Assembly (NCBI GenBank): GCA_025786725.1
Contig: JAHLTZ010000143.1
Location: 1-22,279 of the forward strand
DNA length: 22,279 nt
DNA from: Syncephalis fuscata
Lineage: Eukaryota > Zoopagomycota > Zoopagomycetes > Zoopagales > Piptocephalidaceae
Direction: 5' to 3'
The translations under genes were made by a program, and so were the position numbers. This document shows, one piece after another, positions 10,475 to 19,309 of this stretch. Under the pieces are notes generated by a model that worked only from the letters and a program-made list of their open reading frames with translations, was not told the DNA's origin and did no database searches. The stretch's first letter is position 1, and the number at the start of each line of letters is the position of its first letter.

Positions 10475-10585
10475 GTAAGTATTATTATTATACATAGCCG
10501 GCCGCTAGCACACTAAAACCAAATATGCAATAACAATTCAAGACAATTGTCTACTAACGTACTAACATTGTATTTATTGTTTTAG
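10475..10585 (+). other. Strong candidate spliceosomal intron, 111 nt (copy 1)
   Basis: It has GTAAGTATT at the 5' end, two TACTAAC branch heptamers (10552-10558 and 10560-10566), and TTTTAG at the 3' end about 20 nt beyond the second one. The inner inverted-repeat arm (10495-10518) lies inside it. The 31 nt between the preceding TTTTAG and this GTAAGT (10444-10474) would be a micro-exon carrying TAGCCGGCC. The same layout is kept in copy 2. Confidence 0.55.
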
Positions 10586-10623
10586 AATTGTAGGTAGCCG
10601 GCCGCTAACACACTAATTGCCAT

Positions 10624-12787
10624 TTTAAGTAAGTAAGTAATGTGATAAAGCAGTTGTAGCAGTATCCATCATAATTTGTATGTGGTGGTATACCGCCACC
10701 AATAAACGGTGGTATACCATCACAACAATAGCAACAATAGCAACAATAGCAACTTCACAAGTACTTGATGTGACATCATCAAGACTAATTGATACTATTG
10801 CTATCAATTAACAGCAAGATTAAAAAAGAATATTGGATCAATTAATAATATATTATTTATTGGTAATATCCAAGTGATTAGTAATTGATATTACCAAACA
10901 ATATCCAAGCAAAGCATTAAATAAAAGCACATAGCTACTAAATAAGTAGATGCAAAGCTTTATACTTTTGCATCTCAATCAAAAAATCAATACAATATAG
11001 TTTATTGTATTTAATCAAGTGAATTGTGACAATAAATATTATACAATTAGTATGTGTTGCACATACTAACTAATGATTAAACAATTTAACAATGCTTATA
11101 GTATGATCAGCAGATCAAAAGGCAATATTTAAAAGCATTTAACGTACTGAACATGATAATGGATGATGAATAAATAAAATAGAAAATAGACATTAATGTA
11201 GAAGTATTATCCAGTAAGCATATATCCAGTGTGCATATACTTAATATGCATACATACAGTATTTACATATATCATTGTATGATATCGTGTGTATATCATA
11301 TTAATTGTAGGAAGCAATATACACGACTCATTCATGTCAGTATGTTATAGTGCTTATAACATGCAATGATTTATATTAATTATTACCTCACATATATGAT
11401 GTATTGCATCGGTAGATTGACATTCATATATTGAATAATAGAATTTAGCACTCATTACCATAAAAGTTATGTACGTTTATATACACAGATGTAACATTAA
11501 CTAAACAATATTTTGCAATTTAATTATTGATATAGGACATATATTGACAGACATATACTAATTGAATAATGGAACAAATAAAGAAGGAATTAATTGAATA
11601 AATGAGTGATTGACTAATTGACGGACAAATTGAATAACTAAATAAGCAACTAATTTACCAACTGCCCAACTAAATGATCAACTAATTGAATAAACGACTA
11701 ACTAAATGAACAACTAATTTCCCAACTAATTTCCCAACTATTGACTAACTAGTTGGCATAATTTCCCAACTAATTGACTAACAATATTACAGACTAACGA
11801 CTCGACTAATTCGTAGACATTAATAATCAACAATATAAGAAGTAGACAACCAATTGCATAAATGATTGAACAATAGACTAAATAACAGAATGGTTGACAG
11901 ATCGACAGACTGGTCAACTAACGGATTGAGTAAGCATTAAATGACAGATTGACAGACACACTAAATAAAGAATAATTGACAGACAGACAGACAAAAAACT
12001 AATTGATTAAATGACCAACTAACAAATAACTAACCGACAGATCGACCAACTAACAAATGAAATGATAGACAGACTAACTAACTGAACAACTGAAGTATAG
12101 ATAGTGTGAAGCATAGGTAGTTTAGCCATCACATTTTCAATATATTTATTTTAGCACAATTTAGGGATGAAGTGTATATATGTTTATATACATAGATACA
12201 GCATCAACTAAGCAATGGTTTGCAAGTTATTTGAATGTGCTAGCTTGTATATTGACAACTTTTACTAGTAGGCCAATTTACTCAAGATATGAGTAAAAAT
12301 GGCAATAATTAGCCGATAATTGCCCAGTAGACTAACTAACAGAATAATGGACTAAACAACGGAATAATAGACTAAGTATTTGAATAAAGGTATAATTGAC
12401 TAAGGAATTGAATAATAGACTAAATAATTGAAGAATGGTATAATTGAATAATGGTATAATTGACTAAATAATGGCTCAAATGACATGAGAGTGGGTGACA
12501 ATGAAACAGAATGAACAGGAGATGAAGAAACAACAATAAAACAGACAACGATTTTTTTTATTTTTTTGAAAATATTTTTGACAATTATTTGACAATTATT
12601 TAGGGCTAATGAAGATAGGGCTTGACAAAATAGGGCTAAAATAAGAAAAATAAGACAAAAATGAAAAATGAAGGAAAATGAACAAGAAGTTACAGAACAA
12701 CTATACGAGCGTAGCGAGTTAGAAAACAACAAGAACAACGACAATAGAACAACAACAACAACAACAACAAGAGAAGAGAGAGACAAC
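10624..12787. other. AT-rich low-complexity region
   Basis: No gene is visible. Up to 11470 it matches copy 2 (16975-17805). It includes an AATAAA at 10701-10706 between CCACC and GGTGG, a possible transcript end. 11575-12110 and 12330-12480 are degenerate tandem runs built from ACTAA, TTGAATAA and GACAGA-like words. 11460-11540 and 12165-12250 look like diverged copies of each other (both have GTTTATATACA and AGATA/ATGTAAC/CAGCAT words). A (CAA)n tract lies at 12747-12771. Confidence 0.7.
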
Positions 12788-13552
12788 AAAGGGTTCTACC
12801 ACTACGGGACCTAGTATTGGAGTTCGAAAAACGGTCACGCTAATGGCTTCATATTAGGAAGGTGCCATTCAAGCAGTAGTGCTGTGGCAATGTGCTGTGC
12901 AGATTGAGGCCAATATGAGTAAAATACAACGAGTAAAGTGACCATTACATAGATAAATACGTAAAAACAACGCGGGGAAGCGAGTGATGCGTAAACTACG
13001 TAAAACAAACAAAACAAACAAAATACGGTAGCTGAACTACGAGTAATGACCTGCAAGAACCATACTGACTGGTCATTAGCTGAAATTACTGCAATGACTG
13101 CAATGACTGCACTAGAATAGGCCAATTGACCCCCAGTAGCCAGTATACCATACACCAATCAACACACTATCATAATAAACAAATTATAGCAATAAATAAA
13201 CAAATTTATTTGTATACTTATTATTTTTACCAATATTTGACCAATATTGCTATGATATGCATATACAATTCTGAATAAAAACAATAAATATTTACACATC
13301 GCATTTTATTGATCCATTATAACCAGAATTGTCGTCTGAGTACGCAGAACCAATCGGATTTGCTGTATATTTTTTCGTTAATTTACTATTAATTTTTAGT
13401 GTGTCCAGTTGTGACTGCGTAATATGGTAATTAGCGAACTGAGTGTAAGGAATGGCCAGTTTCAACTATAAAGCTAGCGTAAAATGGACAGCGCCAATCG
13501 ATAGAGCGTGGCCATTATACTGTATAACAATATACAACAACACGCTATAAAA
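12788..13552. repeat. Tandem duplication unit D1
   Basis: This unit matches D2 (13634-14402) with an offset of 846 bp, starting at AAAGGGTTCTACC and ending near CTGTATAAC. Most of the first 550 bp is almost identical, then the units diverge. 13553-13633 is present only after D1. It has no recognised gene. The minus strand is open for about 107 codons, but a one-base indel relative to D2 breaks it. Confidence 0.88.
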
Positions 13553-13633
13553 TAAAACACATATGGTATACAACGTCAAATTTACAGTGATAAGTTACAG
13601 TGTACCACTATGGCCATTTCAAGTGCCCTCACA

Positions 13634-14402
13634 AAAGGGTTCTACCACTACGGGACCTAGTATTGGAGTTCGAAAAACGGTCACGCTAATGGCTTCATAT
13701 TAGGAAGGTGCCATTCAAGCAGTAGTGCTGTGGCAATGTGCTGTGCAGATTGAGGCCAATATGAGTAAAATACAACGAGTAAAGTGACCATTACATAGAT
13801 AAATACGTAAAAACAACGCAGGGGAAGCGAGTGATGCGTAAACTACGTAAAACAAACAAAACAAACAAAATACGGTAGCTGAACTACGAGTAATGACCTG
13901 CAAGAACCATACTGACTGGTCATTAGCTGAAATTACTGCAATGACTGCAATGACTGCACTAGAATAGGCCAAATTGACCCCCAGTAGCCAGTATACCATA
14001 CACCAATCAACACACTATCATAATAAACAAATTATAGCAATAAATAAACAAATTTATTTGTATACTTATTATTTTTACCAATATTTGACCAATATTGCTA
14101 TGATATGCATATACAATTCTGAATAAAAACAATAAATATTTACACATCGCATTTTATTGGCTTATTATAACCAGAATTGTCGTCTGAGTACGCAGAACCA
14201 ATCGGATTTGCTGTATATTTTTTCGTTAATTTACTATTAATATTTTAGTGTGTCCAATTGTGACTGCGTAAACACGGTAATTAGCGAAATGAGTGTAATG
14301 AGTGACCAATTCAACTATAAAGCTATGGTCAAATGGACAACGCCAATCGATAGAGTGTGGTCAATATACTGTATAACGATGTACAACGACATTATATTTA
14401 TA
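13634..14402. repeat. Tandem duplication unit D2
   Basis: This is the second unit of the 846-bp tandem duplication. It differs from D1 by point changes and one-base indels (for example one extra A near 13971). Divergence rises towards the right end. It holds an 8-bp-arm inverted repeat around 13890-13925 (TAATGACC with GGTCATTA). Confidence 0.88.
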
Positions 14403-14497
14403 AAAGTGTACAGCATAAACAGAATGTGAATAATGCAAGTAAATGGAAGATATATGCATATTGGACAATACATTTACAACAATGAGTATTTGATGAT

Positions 14498-14505
14498 TGA
14501 CGTCA
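14498..14505. promoter_or_regulatory. CRE/ATF-type palindrome TGACGTCA
   Basis: A perfect 8-bp site for bZIP factors of the CREB/ATF class lies about 240 bp upstream of a TATA box, in otherwise featureless AT-rich sequence (14403-14742). A chance match is possible. A CCAAT word is also present near 14691. Confidence 0.4.
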
Positions 14506-14742
14506 CTTACCATCCACCATCATGTTCAATACATTGAATGTGCAGTTCAACTACGCGAATGTTATCAATATAGTCATTTGACACCCAAATCATAATATAA
14601 TCTAATGATTTGATAATTTAATAAAAATGATTATTCAATAAAATAAACGTTTAGTTTGACTGGGCGAGTGCTGTCAAACAAGTCAATTGGCACCAATCAT
14701 AATAATTGTTTATTCATATTACATCAGCACTTGCACCCACAC

Positions 14743-14750
14743 TATAAAAA
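14743..14750 (+). promoter_or_regulatory. TATA box of a possible repeat-borne transcript
   Basis: TATAAAAA lies in a locally GC-richer stretch and is followed by CT-rich DNA, a palindrome, hairpin repeats, a candidate 5' splice site at 15626 and an AATAAA at 17048-17053. This is a plausible Pol II promoter, with transcription expected to start about 30 bp downstream. No protein product is proposed. Confidence 0.45.
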
Positions 14751-14935
14751 CAGACTGCCGATCGCATAGCACACGATTTGCGTCACACGTTCCTCTTTCT
14801 CATCCACCACACTTGACAGCATTTATCCACTAGCCACCTTCCACTTGCACTTGTTTCCATAAGTTCAGTATATGCTTGCTTGCTATATGTCATTGTTAGT
14901 CTATTAGTATGAGCATGCCTAGTCTTGGTACTACA

Positions 14936-14977
14936 TACCGCCCTGCTGTATGGCGCCATACAGCAGTGCTAGCGGTA
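14936..14977. repeat. Perfect 24-bp palindrome with outer arms
   Basis: 14943-14966 is a perfect palindrome centred on TATGGC|GCCATA. It is flanked by TACCGC (14936-14941) and GCGGTA (14972-14977), which extend the pairing outside one unpaired base and a 5-nt bulge. Part of it (CCATACAGCAGTGC) recurs at about 15487 and 8720. Confidence 0.9.
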
Positions 14978-15094
14978 TCGTTTTACCTTGTGGGCAGCTG
15001 CTAGTATGCTAACTGTGGCAATATATGCTACCAAACATATACGTTATCTTCCTCTTTCTTTTCCTCTTTCTCTTCAACCTTTTTTTCACCAACC

Positions 15095-15414
15095 TTCCAT
15101 TACTTACCGTACTAGCAACAGTGTATGCTGGATATATGCTACCAAGCATACACTGTTCTCATCCTCTTTCTCTTCCCTCCTTCTTCCTCATCCTTTTCAC
15201 CAACCTTCCATTACTTACCGTACTAGCAACAGTGTATGCTGGATATATGCTACCAAGCATACACTATTGTCATCCTCTTTCACTTTACTCCTTCTTCCCT
15301 ATCCTTTTCACCAACTTCCATTACTTACCGTACTAGCAACAGTGTATGCTGGATATATGCTACCAAGCATATACTGCTCCTTTCTCACCCTCTCCTCATC
15401 ATTATCTCTATATC
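15095..15414. repeat. Tandem repeat of about 110 bp with a hairpin in each unit
   Basis: The units are 15095-15205 (111 bp), 15206-15315 (110 bp) and 15316-15414 (99 bp), with a partial fourth and a diverged unit before. Each has a T/C-rich half and a hairpin. In unit 1, 13-bp arms at 15117-15129 and 15145-15157 match perfectly around a 15-nt loop. Unit 2 has one mismatch and unit 3 has one mismatch plus one G-U pair. On the minus strand each unit also holds GGTAAGTAATGG, a good 5' splice consensus. A 213-codon frame crosses the array but changes phase with the 110-bp unit, so I do not call it a gene. Confidence 0.8.
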
Positions 15415-15625
15415 TTCCATTGCTCACCGTGCTAGCAATAGTGTGTTTAGCTACTGTAGTAGCATATAGTAGCACTCTGTACTGGCCATACAGCAGTGCC
15501 ATTATATGCACTGCCTGTAAACACCTGCTAGCACGATGTTGCATTGGCAGCTCTTCTTCTCTTCCCTTTTCACTTTTAACAAACCACTTACCGGTCCTTC
15601 TTTATGATACACTGATTATGCAATG

Positions 15626-15674
15626 GTAAGTAACTAACTTAAATCAGTCACTAACTCTGCATATAATGGTTTAG
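15626..15674 (+). other. Candidate intron, 49 nt (copy 2)
   Basis: It starts GTAAGT, contains TAACTAAC and CACTAAC words, and ends GTTTAG. It is the same length as the copy-1 counterpart. Confidence 0.45.
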
Positions 15675-15978
15675 ATTTACAAACCATCAAGTATCAAGTT
15701 CAAGGCAATGGCGATTAGTGTGTTAGCGGCCGGCTACCAAACAATATAACAACCAATGTTATATTGATGACTTTAGATTTAGATTACTAACTTACTAACC
15801 TGTATTTATAATTACAGCTTTATATTATAAATAAAAATCACCAAATTATTTTAGTGTGCTAGCGGCCGGCTACACAACATTGCAACATACTAACTTTATA
15901 CATATATTGTTTTAAATTTTAGATACCGGATACTAACACTAACATTTATTGATTATTATAGATTTTAGATAGCCGGAC

Positions 15979-16764
15979 ACCCAGTACCAACACCGGCATC
16001 AACACCAGCACCAGTACCAACACCGGTATCAGCACCAACATTGACACCAGCACCAGCACCAGCACCGGCATCAGCACCAACACCGGCATCGACATCACAC
16101 CAACACCAACACCAGCATCAGCACCAACACCAGTACCAGCATCAGCATCAGCACCAACATCGACACCAGCACCAGCACCAGTACCAGCACCGGCATCAGC
16201 ACCAACACCAGCATCGGCATCAACACCAGCACCAACATCGACATCAGCACCAGCACCGGCATCAGCACCAGCACCGGCATCAGCACCAGCACCAGTACCA
16301 GCACCGGCATCATCACCGACATCAACACCAACACCAACACAGCACCAACACCAACATCGACACCAGCGCCAACACCAGCACCAGCATCGGCATTAACACC
16401 AGCACCAGCACCAGCACCAACACACATCCACCAGCACCAGTACCACACCGACATCAGCACCAGCACCAGTACCAACACCGACATCAGCACCAGCACCAGT
16501 ACCAGCACCGGCATCAGCACCAGCACCAGCATCGGCATCAACACCAACATCAGCACCAGCACCGGCACCGGCATCAACACCAGCATCAGCACCAGCACCA
16601 GCACCAACATCGACACCAGCACCAGCATTGGCATTAACACCAACACCAGCATCAGCATCAGCACCAGCATCAACATCAACACCAGCATTGGCACCAGTAC
16701 CAGTATCAACATCGGCACCGGCACCGGCACCAACATTAGTAACAACATCAACATTGGCATCAAC
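15979..16764. repeat. CAYCAR hexanucleotide satellite, copy 2
   Basis: This is the same CAY-CAR satellite as copy 1 but about 390 bp shorter and with more CGG/CGA variants and out-of-phase indels (for example near 16095, 16340 and 16420). The indels break every long coding frame, which argues against a protein in this copy. Confidence 0.9.
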
Positions 16765-16796
16765 ACTAAACACTAACATTGTATTTATTATTTTAG
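16739..16796 (+). other. Weak candidate intron at the end of the satellite (copy 2)
   Basis: GTAACA begins it and TTTTAG ends it, with a CACTAAC branch-like word before the T-rich tract. It is the counterpart of 10387-10443 and overlaps the last bases of the satellite. Confidence 0.3.
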
Positions 16797-16827
16797 ATTC
16801 GTAGGTAGCCGGCCATGGACACCCAGC

Positions 16828-16936
16828 GTAAGTATTATTATTATACATAGCCGGCGCTAGCACACTAAAACCAAATATGCAATATCAATTCAGACAATTG
16901 TCTACTAACGTACTAACATTGTATTTATTGTTTTAG
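16828..16936 (+). other. Strong candidate intron, 109 nt (copy 2)
   Basis: It has GTAAGTATT at the 5' end, TACTAAC at 16903-16909 and 16911-16917, and TTTTAG at the 3' end. It is the counterpart of 10475-10585. The preceding micro-exon (16797-16827) is 31 nt in both copies. Confidence 0.55.
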
Positions 16937-16974
16937 CATTGTAGGTAGCCGGCCGCTAACACACTAATCGCCAT

Positions 16975-17805
16975 TTTAAGTAAGTAATGTGATAAAGCAG
17001 TTGTAGCAGTATCCATCATAATTTGTATGTGGTGGTATATCGCCACCAATAAACAGTGGTATACCATCACAACAATAGCAACAATAGCAACTTCACAAGT
17101 ACTTGATGTGACATCATCAAGATTAATTGATACTATTGCTATCAATTAACAGCAAGATTAAAAAAGGATATTGGATCAATTAATAATATATATTATTTAT
17201 TGGTAATATCCAAGAATTATTTATTGATATTACCAAACAATATCCGAGCAAAGCATTAAATAAAGCACATAGCTACTAAATAAGTAGATGCAAAGGTTTA
17301 TACTTTTGCATCTCAATCAAAAAATCAATACAATATAGTTTATTGTATCTAATCAAGTGAATTGTGACAATAAATAATTATACAATTAGTATATGTTGCA
17401 CATACTAACTAATGATTAAACAATTTAACAATGCTTATAGTATGATCAGCAGATCAAATGGCAATATTTTAAAAGCATTTAATGTACTGAACATGATAAT
17501 GGATGATGAATAAATAAAATATAAAATAGACATTAATGTAGATGTATTATCCAGTAAGCATATATCCAATGTGTATATACTCAATATGCATACATCCATT
17601 ATTTACATATATCATTGTATGATATCGTGTGTATATTATATTAATTGTAAAAGCAATATACACGACTCATTCACGTCAGTATGTTATAGTACTTATAACA
17701 TGCAATGATTTATATTAATTATTACCTTACATATATGATGTATTGCATCGGTAGATTGACACTCACATATTGAAGAATAGAATTACTCATTACCATAAGA
17801 GTTAT
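16975..17805. other. AT-rich tail of long repeat, copy 2
   Basis: No gene is visible. It contains an AATAAA (17048-17053), inverted words GGTAATATC/GATATTACC, and otherwise AT-rich sequence matching copy 1. Confidence 0.7.
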
Positions 17806-17974
17806 TGTAACGATATTATATTCGTTACGGGAAATAATTGTATAATTTAAATATTATGCAATTATTTTCCCACAACACCTTAAATTAAGACTCCGCAAAG
17901 CTTATAAATAACACACATTTCTGTTTAATAAAAATAATCTTTATTCCATTATATCCTATTTTACGGTTGTTACA
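17806..17974 (+). repeat. 5' LTR of element B (169 bp)
   Basis: The LTR runs from TGTAAC to GTTACA, the same six-base ends as family A, but is otherwise different. It has a TATA box (TATAAATA, 17903-17910) and an AATAAA signal (17927-17932). The first 66 bp hold two inverted repeats: GTAACGA/TCGTTAC (17807-17813 with 17822-17828) and a 12-bp one with a single extra base (17829-17840 with 17859-17871). Confidence 0.9.
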
Positions 17975-17975
17975 T

Positions 17976-17993
17976 TGGTAGCAACGGGTAGTT
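17976..17993 (+). other. Primer binding site of element B
   Basis: TGGTAGCAACGGGTAGTT lies one base inside the LTR and is identical over 18 bases to the family A site, after which the leaders diverge. The matching tRNA end has U72-A73-CCA, as in initiator tRNA-Met. Confidence 0.85.
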
Positions 17994-18000
17994 ACTAGTA

Positions 18001-18341
18001 TTTGCGTTTGTCGCACCGTTTATTTTGCGTTTGTCGCACCGTTTATTTTTGCGTTTGTCGCACCGTTTATTTTGCGTTTGTCGCACCGTTTATTTTTGCG
18101 TTTGTCGCACCGTTTATTTTGCGTTTGTCGCACCGTTATTTTTGCGTTTGTCGCACCGTTATTTTTGCGTTTGTCGCACCGTTTATTTTTGCGTTTGTCG
18201 CACCGTTTATTTTGCGTTTGTCGCACCGTTATTTTTGCGTTTGTCGCACCGTTATTTTGCGTTTGTCGCACCGTTATTTTTGCGTTTGTCGCACCGTTAT
18301 TTTGCGTTTGTCGCACCGTATATCGCGTTTGTCGCATTGTC
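18001..18341 (+). repeat. 15-unit tandem repeat in the leader of element B
   Basis: The core GCGTTTGTCGCACCGTT recurs 15 times, starting at 18004, 18027, 18051, 18074, 18098, 18121, 18144, 18167, 18191, 18214, 18237, 18259, 18282, 18304 and 18325. Spacing falls from 23-24 to 21 nt. The last unit is degenerate. It lies between the primer site and the gag ATG. Frames across it stay open on both strands only because the unit has no stops. Confidence 0.93.
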
Positions 18342-18451
18342 CTCTTTTCAATTTTATTTATTTTTGCTTATCAGTGTTTGAAAATAAGCACCGCTGTTTT
18401 AAAATTACGATTCAGTATATAGTACACGTTGAGACTGATTTTATTCTCACC

Positions 18452-19309
18452 ATGAATTCCCGCTCACCACTCACACACACCGAAAAGTTCACCGGTGATT
18501 CCAGTTTGCCTGTGGAACATTGGTGTAACATGGTAGAAGACGCATGGGAATTGGGTACATTTACAGACGAACAAAAACGTATAATGGCGTCCCAACAACT
18601 ATCGGGACCAGCGGCAGTTTGGTATCAATCGATACGCGGCGGTAATACGCCATATAGCACGTGGGAACAACTGAGGGACGGAATTTTAGAACGTTTTGGT
18701 GGCAATCGATCAGCGGACATCGCGCGTTTGGAACTCACACGATTGCGCTGGACAGAAGATAAAGACATTGAAGAACATATTACAAATTTCACAGCACTGC
18801 GTAGCCGAATTCCAGATGCCGCTGACATGGAATTGGTTACGGCATTTCGACTTACGTTGCCGCCGGAATACTTAACCGATTCGATACATAATAAACCCAC
18901 CAATATCAACGAAGCTTATGCTTCCACACGTGCTTTCTATTACTCAAGGAAACATGGATTACAACACTTAATACCACCACCAACTAAATCTAATAACGGC
19001 CCAACACCAATGGATTTAGATACTATAGTCCAAGCTTTAAATAGTTTAGGTTTTATTAATAATCGTAGCAGCAATAATAGCAACAGCAGTAATTACAATA
19101 ACCGTAACAATTACAATAACGGGCCTAAATGTTACACATGTAACAAACGTGGTCATCTAGCCAGAAATTGTAATCGCAATAACAACCGTAATTACAATAA
19201 CCGCGATAACAACAATCAACAACAATCTAACAGCTTAGATTTACAATCAACAAATGTCGACGTCCAAGCAAACAACAACGTAATTCAGGGAAACGACAAC
19301 CGTCAGTAA
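18452..19309 (+). CDS. gag: Element B Gag
   Basis: The protein is 285 residues. The start is the ATG in caccATG, a favourable eukaryotic context just after the leader. The frame is open further upstream, but only through the tandem repeat. It has a Ty3/gypsy capsid domain (WCNMVEDAW, AAVWYQS, YSTWEQL, LTLPPEY), the PMDLD motif, an Asn-rich linker and one CX2CX4HX4C knuckle (CYTCNKRGHLARNC). It ends at TAA 19307-19309, five codons after a G GGA AAC slippery site. Unlike B pol, the frame is intact. Confidence 0.93.
   Translation: MNSRSPLTHTEKFTGDSSLPVEHWCNMVEDAWELGTFTDEQKRIMASQQLSGPAAVWYQSIRGGNTPYSTWEQLRDGILERFGGNRSADIARLELTRLRWTEDKDIEEHITNFTALRSRIPDAADMELVTAFRLTLPPEYLTDSIHNKPTNINEAYASTRAFYYSRKHGLQHLIPPPTKSNNGPTPMDLDTIVQALNSLGFINNRSSNNSNSSNYNNRNNYNNGPKCYTCNKRGHLARNCNRNNNRNYNNRDNNNQQQSNSLDLQSTNVDVQANNNVIQGNDNRQ

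Larger units (their letters stand above)
8943..10623. repeat. Nested inverted-repeat unit, copy 1
   Basis: The outer arms 8943-8973 and 10593-10623 are inverted over 31 bp with one mismatch. The inner arms 9084-9107 and 10495-10518 are inverted over 24 bp without mismatch. All four arms share a core close to TTAGTGTGYTAGCGGCCGGCTA, far more GC-rich than the surroundings. The CAYCAR satellite lies between them. A transcript could fold into a long nested hairpin. It resembles a foldback element, but no transposase or clear target duplication was found. Confidence 0.8.
8676..11470. repeat. Long repeat, copy 1 (right part after A2)
   Basis: This segment is nearly collinear with 15443-17805, with small substitutions and indels. 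The largest difference is the length of the internal CAYCAR satellite (about 1,175 versus 786 bp). Its left part is separated by A2 and lies off the window. The second copy is 6,767 bp further right and in the same orientation, so the locus may be part of a larger tandem array. No transposase or reverse transcriptase is visible in it. Confidence 0.9.
15708..16974. repeat. Nested inverted-repeat unit, copy 2
   Basis: The outer arms 15708-15738 and 16944-16974 are a perfect 31-bp inverted repeat. The inner arms 15849-15872 and 16848-16870 match over 24 bp except for one deleted base. The outer pair is perfect here and has one mismatch in copy 1; the inner pair is the reverse. This could mean selection, conversion between arms, or a recent origin. 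Confidence 0.82.
15443..17805. repeat. Long repeat, copy 2 (up to element B)
   Basis: This is collinear with 8676-11470. It is continuous at the place where A2 interrupts copy 1, and is itself interrupted at 17805/17806 by element B. The matching place in copy 1 (11470/11471) is uninterrupted, so the two copies give each other's empty sites. Its rightward continuation is off the window, beyond B. Confidence 0.9.

Noticed and set aside
8943-10623. CRISPR array or classic DNA transposon
   Set aside because: No regular repeat-spacer pattern, no transposase, and no clear target duplication outside the 31-bp arms.
12600-12645. Telomere-like TAGGGC words
   Set aside because: Only three irregular occurrences, not in tandem.
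12400-12789. 129-codon minus-strand frame with poly-Val
   Set aside because: It is produced by the (CAA)n tract and AT-rich low-complexity sequence.
12788-12840. tRNA-like or SINE-like words (GTTCGAAAA and GGTCCCGTAGTGG on the other strand)
   Set aside because: A-box-like and B-box-like words are on opposite strands and no cloverleaf can be drawn.
12835-13999. Similar minus-strand open frames (107 and 94 codons) in D1 and D2
   Set aside because: One-base indels between D1 and D2 change the frame, and no family is recognised. Similarity is explained by the duplication itself.
14988-15629. 213-codon plus-strand open frame across the hairpin repeat
   Set aside because: Successive repeat units fall in different frames because one unit is 110 bp, and the composition follows the CT-rich repeat. 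There is no known domain.
18002-18451. N-terminal extension of element B gag through the leader repeat
   Set aside because: The extension is only the stop-free tandem repeat. The ATG at 18452 has a good context and starts the Gag-like sequence.
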